From Jaminaea rosea (lineage: Eukaryota > Basidiomycota > Exobasidiomycetes > Microstromatales): a DNA stretch of 64,000 bases. Each line of letters opens with the position of its first letter. Within the stretch, counting starts at the first letter, position 1. This document shows, in pieces, positions 22,269-32,476 of this stretch. Location: the NCBI RefSeq assembly GCF_003144245.1, contig NW_020289981.1, forward strand, positions 592,831 through 656,830. Reading direction: 5' to 3'. The position numbers were made by a program, and so were the translations under genes. The notes beneath the pieces were generated by a model. That model did no database searches, was not told where the DNA came from, and saw only the letters and a list, made by a program, of their open reading frames with translations.

Positions 22269-23336
22269 TTACAGCGCAAGCGTACAAGCAAAGAGTGCTC
22301 CAAGAGCGGCTGTGAGTACAGCGACGGAGGCGCCGAGGTGAGAAGCCGACGACGGCGAGGAGCGTGTTTCGTCCGAGGATGTTGACGACTGCGAGGGAGA
22401 CGAAGAAGAGGACGAGGAAGAACCGCCGTTCGTCGAAACAGCCGTGCCGTCGTTCGCGCTGACGCTGAGCAGCCAGCCAATTCCACCCTGGATGTGCCCC
22501 TGGAATGCTGCATTGTTCCATGTCGCGATCTCGTGTCCGAGCGTCGTGACGAATGTCTTGCCGCCGCCCCCAGTACACTGCGTCTGTCCATCGAGATCGC
22601 CACCAAGCGCGCTGGCCCCTGAAGTGAGCAGAGAGCCAGAGCGATACCATGCAAGAGGCTGAGGATTACCTTCGCCGCGCTGCCCTCCTGGGTCAGGGTA
22701 GGCGGATGCGTTGGTGAGGAGCGCAGTAGCGGGCGAAGGAAGCTTGCGTGGATCGGTTCGTAGGTGGTACATCTCTTCGCTGATTGTGAGAGTGTCTGGC
22801 AGCTTGGACGTCGATGGGTGGTCTCGCGTCGTGGGCTTCAACGTCACTCGCTGGCTCTGGGCGTGGTACGTGAAGAAAGCGCCTACCAGCCTTCCGTACG
22901 CTGGGTAGCTATACAGGCAATTCGTGGCCGAGTGAATGCCAGCGAATGATCCGCCTTGCTCGATATATTCCAGCAGATTGGCAGTCTGGTCGTCGTTGAG
23001 GAGCGAGCCAACGCCGGGCGGGTCTACGTCGGTGGTAAAGGCAAAGACGATTGCGTCGTACTGCTTGAGGGAGGCTACATCATTGAAAAGCGTAGCATCT
23101 TCGCTGTTGTTGGTGTTCCAGCGGCCCGACTTGATCGTCGAATCGACATTGTCGTCACTGAGCACAAGCGAGCCGTTGCCGAGCGAAGTGATCGTAGAGA
23201 TGGCAGTCGGGATGGCTTCGTGGCGGTAGCCCGCTGTGTGGGTGAAGAGGAGGATGGTAGGCCATGACGGATCCTGTGCAAATGCTACGCATGCGATGAG
23301 GGAGATGGATAGAAAGAGTGAAGGTAGCGCGTACAT
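22269..23336 (-). CDS. Secreted ThuA-like protein with predicted GPI anchor
   Basis: Intronless, 355 aa from the ATG at 23336. A signal peptide (MYALPSLFLSISLIACVAFA) precedes a ThuA-like class-I glutamine-amidotransferase fold: ILLFTHTAGYRHEAIPTAI, QYDAIVFAFTTDVDP, YIEQGGSFAGIHSATNC, GAFFTYHAQSQRVTL and FVTTLGHEIATWNN, with closing FQGHIQGGIGWLL. These are the family strings seen in bacterial trehalose-utilisation ThuA and in secreted fungal and Planctomycete relatives. The C-terminus is a Ser-rich stalk ending in the hydrophobic VAVLTAALGALFACTLAL, a typical GPI-attachment tail. The nucleophile cysteine usual in amidotransferases is not at the expected site; ThuA family members are thought to bind or process sugars, not glutamine. 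Function is unknown. Confidence 0.85.
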   Translation of the reverse strand: MYALPSLFLSISLIACVAFAQDPSWPTILLFTHTAGYRHEAIPTAISTITSLGNGSLVLSDDNVDSTIKSGRWNTNNSEDATLFNDVASLKQYDAIVFAFTTDVDPPGVGSLLNDDQTANLLEYIEQGGSFAGIHSATNCLYSYPAYGRLVGAFFTYHAQSQRVTLKPTTRDHPSTSKLPDTLTISEEMYHLRTDPRKLPSPATALLTNASAYPDPGGQRGEGNPQPLAWYRSGSLLTSGASALGGDLDGQTQCTGGGGKTFVTTLGHEIATWNNAAFQGHIQGGIGWLLSVSANDGTAVSTNGGSSSSSSSSPSQSSTSSDETRSSPSSASHLGASVAVLTAALGALFACTLAL

Positions 23337-24235
23337 AATGTCGTGTGCCACTTGATTGAATGTGGTAACAAGGAGACCTGCGAACGAGTGGAGTGTCGTC
23401 CTCGCCCTGTCCGCTAAACAAGTGAGGCGGAACGGTGCCCCGCCCGCCAAGACAAGGTCATCAATAGGCGGCACTACCACGTGGCTGTACTTCCGTCTCG
23501 ACTCTCATGAGGCGAGCTTGCCGTCACCTCCGAATCTACCACCCTTTCAATTGCAGTACCTTGCAACCCAAAGCGTCAATCATCTTCGTCCACACGTCTA
23601 GCGCAAGAACGCCACGCCAATACTGGCCTCGATACTGGTACGCGTAGCGTGCAGGCCACATAGCGTGGGAAGGCGCACATCCCTTTGCTCTGTTGGCTTG
23701 GTGGCGCCGGCCGGCCGGCCGTGCACGGCTCGGACCCTCGGAGCGATCGGCCGACTTTTTGCACCCTTGAACTCTACTGCTCCTGCTCCTGCTCCTGTTC
23801 CGTCAATTCAATCAGACACGGCAATCCCAACGACTTTGAACAAGGTTCAAAATATCGTCATTTCTGCAATGCGAAGTCGCCACCTGTATTCTTGACTCCT
23901 GTCAGTCATCGAGAAGCCTATCTAATCACCACCACGGAGGGAGAACGCGGCGGCGGAGCGCCAACCTCGTTAGCGTCCCCCGCCCAAAAAGTTGGAGCGG
24001 CGCTACCACTCTTCACAAAAGCTGACAAGTAAGCCTCTAGCGCCTTTCCTGTTGGCATCGCAAGATGACGCGCAATTTGTGATCATACATCCGTACATTG
24101 CTCTCGGAGGTAAAGGAAGAACAGGTATGCATTCAAGAACAACACAGTGAAGGAATGGCGAACAGATGGAGCCCTGAGCGTGCGAACGCTGGGCTGAGCG
24201 GTGACAGTGACAAAGACGAAAGCGGGCGAGGTAGA
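23337..24235. other. Intergenic region upstream of ThuA-like gene
   Basis: About 900 bp between two minus-strand genes. It contains a GGCCGGCCGGCCG palindromic run near 23708-23720 and a short (TGCTCC)n-like tract near 23778-23800. Open frames are short and unsupported. Presumed 5' control region of the ThuA-like gene. Confidence 0.4.
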
Positions 24236-25768
24236 CTACTTGGCAAAGTACACGACCTGCGTGCGACGCAGCTGATCGAAAATGGCACGATGCGGTGCGT
24301 CAGGCTTGTGCGCCACGACGACGACGTCGAAGGACGCGTCGAGGAGGTATTCCTCCTCTCCCTCGGCCGCACCGGGTACTCTGCGCTGCAACGTCTCGCT
24401 GGGGATGCGCAAGTGCTTGAGCCCTTCGACCGCATCGTCGACGTAAGCCACGTCGACGCCCATTCGCGCGAGCTCATCGGCCACGACGAGGGAGGGAGAG
24501 TGGGAGAGGCAGTCCGACCCCTTCTTGAAGCCGACTCCGTAGATGAGTACTCGGCCTGCTGCTGAGCGTGTACCGTTCTGCTTAAGGCTCGAAATTTTCT
24601 TGGCCAAGCCGGCAATCTCTTCCGCCTTGGCGTAGGCGCGCTCCTTGTTGGATTCGGCGGCATGGCGCAACAAAGGCAGATCATTGTTGACGAGCAGGTA
24701 GTAAGGGTTCACTGGGATGCAGTGACCACCGGCGCCCAGGCTGGGGGTGAAAGGCGTGTAACCAAAGGGCTTGCTTGCTGCAGCTTGGCAAACGTCTTGG
24801 ATGTCAACGCCATGGAGCGCGCACGCGTCCGCCATCTCGTTGACGTAGGTGATGAGCATGAGTCTTTGGCAGTTCTCGAACAGCTTGGTGAACTCGGCCG
24901 TCTCCATGCTTTTGGTCGGTACAGTCCTCGCGAAGATGCGGTCGTAGTAGAATTGCACGCGCTCCAGTGATTCGCTGTCGATGCCCGAGATAACCTTGGG
25001 AATATCCTCAAAGGCAGGGAAGGTACGACCAGGGTCGACACGTTCTGGTGAGAAGCCGACAAAGACGTTGCGCTTGCGGAGGTCGGAGAGGAGATTGCGC
25101 GTCATGCCCACCGTGACACTTGATTCGACGACGACGGTGGAGTAAGGCTTGGCGTATCGGGTGACGACCTCGACGGCAGACTTGATGTGGTTGGTGTTGA
25201 CGCTTTGCCCGTCCTTCTCGAGAAGGGTAGGAACAGAAATGAGGGCGAGGTCGAAGTCGCGCGCATCAGCAGAGTCGGCTACATCGCCGATGACGGTGAC
25301 GTTGATGTTGCCGGCGTATTGCTCGCGCAGAATCTCACGGCGGGCAGCGGAGACGTCGAGGGCGAAGACGTTGTACGCGCGTGAAAAGGCAGCAACCAGT
25401 TGCTCGCCGACGTAGCCGCAGCCGACTACCAAGACCGTAGGGGTGGGCTCGCCGCGGTGCATGCTGTCGTCGAGGGTGGCAGCATCGTCGTAGGCGAAAG
25501 GGCGGAGCGACTCAGTCGAAGCCGTGGCGGAAGGGTAGCGAGAGAGCTCGACAGCGCCGAGCATGGAGGAGGATCCTTTGCCGAGAGGCGGGGCTGCAAG
25601 GTTGGGGAGGGCGGCCATGGTAGGCGGCTTGGCTCCGATGTCTTCTGGGCGGAAGACCGGTTCGCTGGGCGTGGTGAGGGGCGACTCATCCAAGCTCAAT
25701 GAGGAGGAAGAGGACGAAGCCTCTGAGCTGCTGTAGGGTACGTGGCGAGGGTAAGGGCGGGTGAGCAT
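24236..25768 (-). CDS. Nucleotide-sugar dehydrogenase, bacterial WecC/WbpA-like class
   Basis: Intronless, 510 aa. NAD-dependent four-electron oxidation of a UDP-sugar (or related) to its uronic acid is the family reaction. Residues 1-110 are a Ser/Pro-rich extension. The Rossmann motif is VLVVGCGYVGEQ (112-123). SVPTLLEKDG, VVVESSVTVGMT and GFSPERVDPGRT (238-249) are shared with UDP-N-acetyl-hexosamine dehydrogenases. The catalytic loop is GAGGHCIPVNPYY with Cys350. Ordinary fungal/animal UDP-glucose 6-dehydrogenases instead carry FGGSCFQKD, so this is the capsule/O-antigen type. YGVGFKKGSDCLSHSP begins the C-terminal domain. It is divergent from the GT2 gene at 28007, a likely polymerase. 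The substrate is unknown. Confidence 0.9.
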   Translation of the reverse strand: MLTRPYPRHVPYSSSEASSSSSSLSLDESPLTTPSEPVFRPEDIGAKPPTMAALPNLAAPPLGKGSSSMLGAVELSRYPSATASTESLRPFAYDDAATLDDSMHRGEPTPTVLVVGCGYVGEQLVAAFSRAYNVFALDVSAARREILREQYAGNINVTVIGDVADSADARDFDLALISVPTLLEKDGQSVNTNHIKSAVEVVTRYAKPYSTVVVESSVTVGMTRNLLSDLRKRNVFVGFSPERVDPGRTFPAFEDIPKVISGIDSESLERVQFYYDRIFARTVPTKSMETAEFTKLFENCQRLMLITYVNEMADACALHGVDIQDVCQAAASKPFGYTPFTPSLGAGGHCIPVNPYYLLVNNDLPLLRHAAESNKERAYAKAEEIAGLAKKISSLKQNGTRSAAGRVLIYGVGFKKGSDCLSHSPSLVVADELARMGVDVAYVDDAVEGLKHLRIPSETLQRRVPGAAEGEEEYLLDASFDVVVVAHKPDAPHRAIFDQLRRTQVVYFAK

Positions 25769-28006
25769 TGTGGGCGGTAGAGGGACGCCGATTTGAGTGA
25801 GGGGTGTGGTGGTAGGTGGTAGGGGGGATACTACTTGCGCTCCTCATCACCCGGTATTTGAAGGATTCGCGGCGACGACAAAACCTTGCTGCTTGACCTT
25901 GCTACTTCACCCGCTCGCTGAGGAGCTGTGATGCTGCTTCCGGACGGGCCGAAGCAATCCAGACGAACCTGTGGATTTGCGCCGTATCCACTGCGAGCGC
26001 GCACGGCAACCTGCTTCGATGCTCCCTACGGGTCGACCGGCTCCTCAACAAGGTGCGCTGCGACTACGGTGAGTTGGTGGGATGAGCTGGCGCGGTCAGC
26101 TGTCAAAATTTTGTGGCGCCGCTTCATTGCTTGACCTCATGGGAATCATGAAGCTTACCAGTCTAACTTGCGCAATCGATGCGGTCGACAAACAGAGTGC
26201 CTGGTGCCTTGTAACCACGATTGTGAGACGCTGATTGACGAGCCAACAGGTGCGGCGAAACCAACGCGGGTGCAAAGAGCAGCATCGCCAAGCCACGCCA
26301 ATACCAAGGGTACCTCAATGAGCTGAGTGCTCGTACGCAGTACGTCTCGAAGCTCGGTGCCTCGCCCGAGGTGATGTTGCTGCTGGTTCCGAGAACCATA
26401 TCGGCGCCACCCACGTATGCGGTCGATGAGAGGCTAGGTAGGAGCAACATCAAGCAAGGATCAGATTGAGGCAGATCCTGGCCGATGCAAGCTGGGTGGC
26501 TCTGCCCAGCGACGGCTCCTGCGAGCGAACAGGCACAGGCTCATGCGGTTGAGACTTGGTGGAAGAGGACGAGAAGGAGGCGGCTTCGCCCTAGCTCCTC
26601 TACCGGCCGTGACATAGTTGGTTGGTCGCGAAGCCTAAAGCACGGCACAGACGGAGCCGTGGATCAAGGGCCAGAGATGGCTGTGTAGGAAAGTGCTTGA
26701 GATCGATCAACTTTCTCAATGGGGGAAGCCTATTTCGTCCATTCGCTGGAAGCGCGCCCCCTACGCAACCCTGCGTCGAACGCTGGGTGAGCTAATAGAG
26801 TTCGGTACAATTGCGGCGAAGCTCAAGCGCTGACGTCGACGTCGATGTCAACTTTGCATTGACGTGGGGCAGGGGACGTGGGACCTGGCGGGTAGGTTGT
26901 CGATGCATGAACACAGCTTTCTCGCAGTAGAAGGTTCGCTCACCTGCAGGCTGGTCACGCTCGCGCTACTTGGGCTTCTCGAGGTGCCAAGCCGCGGCAC
27001 TTGGTATCCGTGCGCGTTAGCCTGCAAGCACGAGGGTTCCTGGGAGCCCCAATTTTATGGTGCCGAGCTCGCGTAGATCCACCTGAATCCGGACGTACAC
27101 GTCCAAGCCGTCGTTTGATCGAAGACCACTTCAATCCAAAGGCGGCCCAAACCTGCTCCTCGATGCGCGTCGAACCTCCCTCGTTGCCCCGCTCTCCCCA
27201 AGCGGCGTATTGCAGTGAGGAGGACCCCACGTCGTCGTCGTCGTCAGCATTATTTTCGGACTCCCTGAAGCCTGAAGGCCGCCAACTTCGTCATCGGTGT
27301 CAGGTGCAAAGAAAATCCAGCCTCCGATAGGGCGACTTGAAGAGGGTTCAGGATGAGTGAGCAGGGCACCGAGCATTGGCTGGGCTCAAAGTTTCTTGAC
27401 CGGCCTTGTGCCTCGGTCGCACGGCCGCTGCATCTGATCCCCCTCTGTGCTCTCTCCGCGTCTTCGCCTCTTATTTTAGCCGCGCTTCGACGCAATGCTC
27501 AGCCACACGGAAGGAAAATTTGACCAAGGTTGCAGCGAAATGGACGCGCAAAAGATGCGCGTAGCTGCGCGTCTCTGCGCGAGCAATCCCTGGTCCTTTG
27601 TGCCAACCTTGTCACAGGCGCGCTTGCCACGGTGTCGTCTTGGTTAGAGTTGAATGGCGCCGCATTGAACGGAAATTGGTCTCAGGACGATCACGAGCTT
27701 CTTCACCGGCGGAAGACTCGGTCAACCATACGCGGACTGACTCGCGGACCACTGACAGTGAGGAGCTCCATTTAGCGCAAGGGGAAACTGTGGCGCCAAG
27801 CGGAAACGGCGATTTGTACGAAGAGCTCGTCATGGTAATTGTCGGTCCAAAGTTGACATCGCCGAGTAAGGTAGGCGCAAGTGTTGCTTGCTTGCATTGT
27901 CAAGGGATGCAGGCCTCAATTCCTTTAACAACGAGTCGCAAAGGGTCGACCGATCCCGACCTTCGCCCACATTTGCAAGATTCTACCGTCACCATCGCCT
28001 CTCGCC
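25769..28006. promoter_or_regulatory. 2.2 kb gene-empty spacer between dehydrogenase and GT2 genes
   Basis: By far the longest non-coding gap in the window. Both flanking genes start outward from it. It has lower coding character throughout; the best frame (26453-26163, minus strand, ~96 codons) has no family resemblance. Local features are CGTCGACGTCGATGTCAA near 26834 and repeated TGCGCG strings near 27548-27585. It could be a long regulatory region, a non-coding RNA locus or hide small spliced genes. Confidence 0.45.
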
Positions 28007-30467
28007 ATGCCGGCCACACGCAGAGCCCCACCTGCCTTCCCGCCGGCCAAGGTCATGTCTCACGATGCTGGCGAGCCGCCCATCAAGCCGATCAAAAATG
28101 TCTTCAATGCGGCTGGTGAGCCGCCAATCAAGCCGATGAAGATCGCCCACCACGCCGCAGGTGAGCCACCCGTCAAGCCAGCTAAGCTCGTAGGCGTCAG
28201 CGAGCCCGAACAGGCATACGCACCAATCGCAGCCAGCAAACGCGGAAGCGCCGCCACCCTGTTCGATGAGAGCGCTTTTGCACCCAAGAAGGGCTTCGGT
28301 GGCCGCCGCGACACCTACGGCTTCAATGCTCCCAGCTCTCTGCTGGTACCGAGCTCATCTCGCCCGCCCAGCCTCGCATCTCGCCGGCCCTCCACCCTCA
28401 CATCTTCCACCTCGCCCACACTCGCCTCTTTCCCCTCGTCCCCCATGAGTGCAAGGACGCTAGTCGACTCAATACCTCCGACACCTCGCACACCGCGCTC
28501 GCCCTTGTCGCTCGATTCCGTCATTGAGAACGAACATCACCACATTGTTGGCACGCTGAGCGCGCCAGTGCCCGCTCTTACACCTCCCGCCACCGCCGAG
28601 GTAATTCGCGAGCCTGGTACGCCACCTTCGCCCACAACCTCGGACCCATTCGACGAGGCTGTGCACGCCGAACGCGCTGAAGAGCCGGCCGTCGTGCTCA
28701 AGCCAGAAATCGCTGCTGGCGTCACGCCTCACACCCGCACTCACTCACCTACTCTCCAATGGCTCGACGATACCGCCACCAAGCTTCGGCCCCCCGTCGT
28801 CAAGTACGGCTACTACGGTGTTGCGATTTGCGCAGTCTACTTTGTGCTGGTCGGTTTCCCCTTGTGGAACGGGGTTGTATACAGCATCTGGGTCAACTTC
28901 TACAAGGCCGACGCACCCTTTGGCTTTCTCATCTTCTCCTTTCTCAACTGGGCCTTTGTCTTCTTTCCGCTCATCTTCGGGCGTTACGAGAAGCCAGCCG
29001 ACCCTCTTCCTGAAGGCTTCGAACGCGAGAAGACGCAGGATTGTGCGCTGCTCATCCCGTGCTACAAGGCTGCCGGTGCCCTTCCAAACACAATCGAGCA
29101 CGCCTTGGCCATCTACCCCGCCGAGAGCATCTTTGTGGTCAACAACGCCAACTCGCCCGTTGCGCCCGACAATACCGAGGAGGTCTGCAAGGAATACGGG
29201 GTCAACTACCTCTTCGTGCCTGTCGGGTCCAAGATCGGCGCTGAGTATGTCGGTCTGCACCAGAAGAAGATGAACAAGTTCAAGTACGTCATGATCATCG
29301 ATGATGACGTGGAGCTGCCTGATAACTTGCCCATCGTGTCAGAGCGATTCGAGAAGGACCGACGCGTTGGGTGTGTAGGCTACACGTTGGTGTCGACGGG
29401 TGCCAAGGGATCCAAGGGTACCATGGTCCAGCAGCTGCAGGATCTCGAGTACCGTTTGAGTGGACTGCGTCACTGCATGGGTGGCCTCTACGGTGAGTCG
29501 GCGCGCGAGGTGACTGGCAAAAAGCACATGCTGACATTTCCCCTCGATTCACCACACCAGGATCTGCTACCTTTGGCCACGGCGCCATCCTCCTGTTCAA
29601 GGTCGACTTGCTGAAAGAGTTCTTCAAGGAACATCCAGGCTACAAGATGTCCGAGGATTTGTGAGTACGCGCGCGAGCTCCTGCCTTGCAGTCGAGCACC
29701 CGCTTACCTCTGCCTTTCCCCCCCGCCCTTCCAGGTGCTTCGGCATCATTACCCGCATGAAGGGCTACTACGTGGACTTCTGCTCCTCCTGCCCCGTCAA
29801 GACGGAAACTCCACCCCACCTCTTCGGCCCCCGCGTAGACCACCCCATCGACACGACCGCTGCGGCTCTCAAGCGCTTCTGGGCTCGCTTGCAACGAATG
29901 CGCCGCAGCAATGACTTGGAAGCACAAGCTGGGGACGAGAAGGAGGGCCCCGCCACCCGCGGTGGATATGGCGAGATGTCCGTCTACAAGCAGAGGTACG
30001 AGCGCTGGGCCTTTCTCCACGCTGGTCTCCTGGTGACACTGCAGCTCAAGTACCACATTGTGGGCTGGAACCTGGGCAAGCGAACGCTCGTTGCTCAGAT
30101 CCTCAGCTTTCAGGACACTCTGTCGACGCTTTTCTTCCTCTTTCTCCCCATCGTGCTCCCCTTGAGTTTCTACTGGAACGCTCCCCTCACCGCCTACACG
30201 ATCGTAGCCAATACGTCGTTCGGCTTCTTTGCCGCAGTGATCTTCAACGCGTGGCACCTCCGCAACAGGCCCGAGGGACGCATCAGCTGGGCCGTACCCT
30301 TCGTTTCGGTCCCTTACAAGTTCATCTTGCGCTTCGTCCAAGTCGCGGCCATCTACCGCGGGATCTTCAGGTATGGCATCTTCTTTGCTGAGAAGACGCA
30401 CAAGTTGCCTGCTCACCCGAAGCTGGGACCTATGGCTGAGAGGGTTGCGAGGGGCGAGGATGCGTGA
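28007..30467 (+). CDS. Processive GT2 glycosyltransferase, hyaluronan-synthase-like
   Basis: Membrane glycan synthase predicted to build a surface polysaccharide from a nucleotide sugar. Exons 28007-29492, 29561-29660 and 29735-30467 give 772 aa. Residues 20-64 are three 15-aa repeats with core AAGEPPIKPxK, then a long disordered Ser/Pro region. Two membrane segments (~265-320) precede the GT-A domain: CALLIPCYKAAGALPNTIEH, VMIIDDDVELPD (~427-438, UDP/metal aspartates), MSEDL (~525-529, catalytic acid region) and QRYERW (615-620, the Q-x-x-R-W motif of processive GT2 enzymes). Further membrane helices follow (FFLFLPIVLPLSFYW and others). Fungal GT2s of this shape are needed for hyphal growth on solid surfaces in some plant pathogens; whether this is their orthologue was not tested. 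Confidence 0.9.
28064..28198 (+). repeat. Three 45-bp coding repeats in the GT2 N-terminus
   Basis: Three consecutive 15-codon units encode DAGEPPIKPIKNVFN, AAGEPPIKPMKIAHH and AAGEPPVKPAKLVGV. The units differ at the third base and outside the core, so they are not a very recent expansion. Confidence 0.9.
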
Positions 30468-31025
30468 GAGAGGAGCGAGCGAGCGAGAGAGCGTCCGCTT
30501 CACCATTCCCACTACCTGTCATATAGACCTTGGCATTTGCTCTTGTTTCGCGCATTCGCCCTTTTCTACTCTGTACTACCTTGGCTGCCCGTAGCTTTGT
30601 TTTAATACCACGCGTTGCGATCTCATTGCGAACAGAGACCCTGCGGGCCTGAGCGGGCAAGTAGCTACGGTCGCAAGCGCATTGCTTAGTGCCAGGCGGC
30701 TTCTCTTCGACGGAAGAAGTAGCAGCTTGATGATAGAGGTGGTAACGAGCATGTGCTTTGGACGTTGTCCGTGCGCATTTTCCTCGCCGCTGTAGCGCAC
30801 TGGCACTGGGCGGCAATTGAAAGCCAAGCAGACGCCGCCGCCGCCGCCGCCGCTGCTGCCGCCGCCGGGTGCCGCGCGGGCGGGGTCCACTCGAGACGAA
30901 AGTGGAGGCGATGAAACACGGTTCATAAGTGCCGTGTGTCCGCCAGCGGCAGCCTGGCATTCTTCCCACCACATCAACACTACACCAATACCCGCCTACC
31001 CATCCACCACACTACTTCAATCAAC
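30468..31025. other. Intergenic, with CCG repeat near the hydrolase start
   Basis: About 560 bp. It has a (GCC)n tract broken by GCTGCT at 30833-30868, about 160 bp before the dienelactone hydrolase ATG, and a CT-rich stretch ACACCAATACCCGCC close to the start. No gene is seen. Confidence 0.45.
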
Positions 31026-32035
31026 ATGTCATCTGGAGGATTCTGCCACAAGTGCGTCGAGCTCCCCGGTGAGCTCAAGGGCACGCCCAAGGGCTCCGTC
31101 AAGACTGTTGGCGGAATCCAGTCGTACGTTAGCCAGCCTGGGTCGGCAAAGGGCAACATCGTCCTCTTCACCGACATCTTCGGTCTTGCTGTGAGTGCTG
31201 TGCATACTTTTCAGCAAGCAGGGCAGGCCTTGAGCTCATCTGACCTCGCTCCTCGCCCACACAGATCCAAAACCCTCGCATCATCGCCGATGAGCTGCAG
31301 AGCCAGACGGGCATGACCGTCACTGTCCCTGACGTCTTCCTCGGCGAGCCCATGAGCGTCAACGTGAGTTGCGCCCCTGCGCTCCAATTATCCATGGCTC
31401 CATACTGATCCTCTGCCCTCTTCACACGCGCGCACGCAGGACTTTGTCGTCAACAAGTCCACGGACGAGCCCGCTCCCAGCGACGAGCAGATGCAGAAGA
31501 ACATGGGCAAGCTCATGGAGTGGGCAGGCAGCGGCCACTCGCCCAACGAGACGTACCCTCGCGCCAAGCAGGTCATCGAGGCTCTTTCTGGCGAAGGCAA
31601 GGTTCAGGCTGTAGGCTTCTGCTACGGTGGAAAGGTGAGCTGTCGCGGCTCTCAGTAACTTCAACTACCCGGGCATACTCCTACTGACACGACGCAAACC
31701 CTTGTCTCGCCCAGCTCTGCTCCCGCGCCGCCCAAGACGGCATCGTTTCATCCGTCTCCATCTACCACCCTGCCATGCTCGAGGCCGAAGAGGCCAAGCA
31801 GGTCAAGGTCCCCGTTCTCCTCAACATGGCCGACGGCGACTTTGCCTTCGACTCTGTCCAGGGAGACTGGGAAAAGACGCTCAAGGAGAAGAACCTCCTC
31901 GACTCGCGATCCAAGCAGTACAAGAAGACGACGCACGGCTTTGGATGCCGACCTCCCGTTGACAACGCAGAGGTGTACAAGGCTTACCAGGACGCTCTTG
32001 CCACCACGGCCAGCTTCTTCAAGGAGCACGCTTAA
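31026..32035 (+). CDS. Dienelactone hydrolase family protein
   Basis: Alpha/beta hydrolase of the DLH family; yeast AIM2-type relatives are cytosolic carboxymethylenebutenolidase-like enzymes of unsettled substrate. Exons 31026-31190, 31265-31363, 31440-31634 and 31715-32035 give 259 aa. Family strings are FTDIFGLAIQNPRIIADEL and VPDVFLGEP early on. The nucleophile is a cysteine (C149) in GFCYGGK, the DLH variant of the serine elbow; the acid is probably D195 in NMADGDFAF and the base H227 in TTHGFGCRP. Length and intron pattern are ordinary. The enzyme may detoxify lactones or take part in aromatic catabolism, but no other catabolic gene is adjacent. Confidence 0.92.
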
Positions 32036-32476
32036 GCCACGGCGGCCCAGAATTGTGCGCGCTTTGTGATCTCAAAAAGAAATTGAAGAAACTCCCCATC
32101 TAGGTTCATTGTGTGCCTGTGTCGTTGAGTCCAAGCTGGCTGCTCACCATAGCCCTTTCGTGTGAGCGTGAGTCAAGAAGTCAATTGTCGTGGAGCTGCT
32201 CGTTCGTGCGACTCGGTGCGACGTCGAGACAAGCGAGTCAAGAGTCCCCTGCACTTGACGAGGGAGCTCAAGGAGACAAACACGCTCGCGCAGCAACTCA
32301 GCCACTCATTTTGATCATGTAGCTGGATGGCCGAACGCTGTGATGAGACATGGTGAGGGGCAGATTCGGTGAGGCGGTGCACCAGCCGATTGACTTCTTG
32401 CCCTGTAGCTTTCTGAACACGGTCATGTATTGCGCTCCTTGGATTCTAGTCTACGTACAGGCGACCCCTCTCACGC
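32036..32476. other. Convergent intergenic region
   Basis: About 440 bp between the 3' ends of the hydrolase and WrbA-like genes. No gene or clear repeat is seen. Confidence 0.4.

Noticed and set aside
23822-23836. GGTTCAAAAT string as a tRNA B box
   Set aside because: No cloverleaf, A box or acceptor stem surrounds it; no other tRNA-like segment was found.
24236-25768. Recent bacterial transfer of the nucleotide-sugar dehydrogenase
   Set aside because: The motif class is bacterial-like and there is no intron, but base composition and the fungal-style Ser/Pro N-terminus match the neighbours; other long genes here are also intronless. It needs a tree, so recent transfer is not claimed.
26163-26453. 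Possible small gene in the 2.2 kb spacer (minus strand, ~96 codons)
   Set aside because: The N-terminus is only weakly leader-like, cysteines are few, and neither the secreted-pair motif nor another family is seen.
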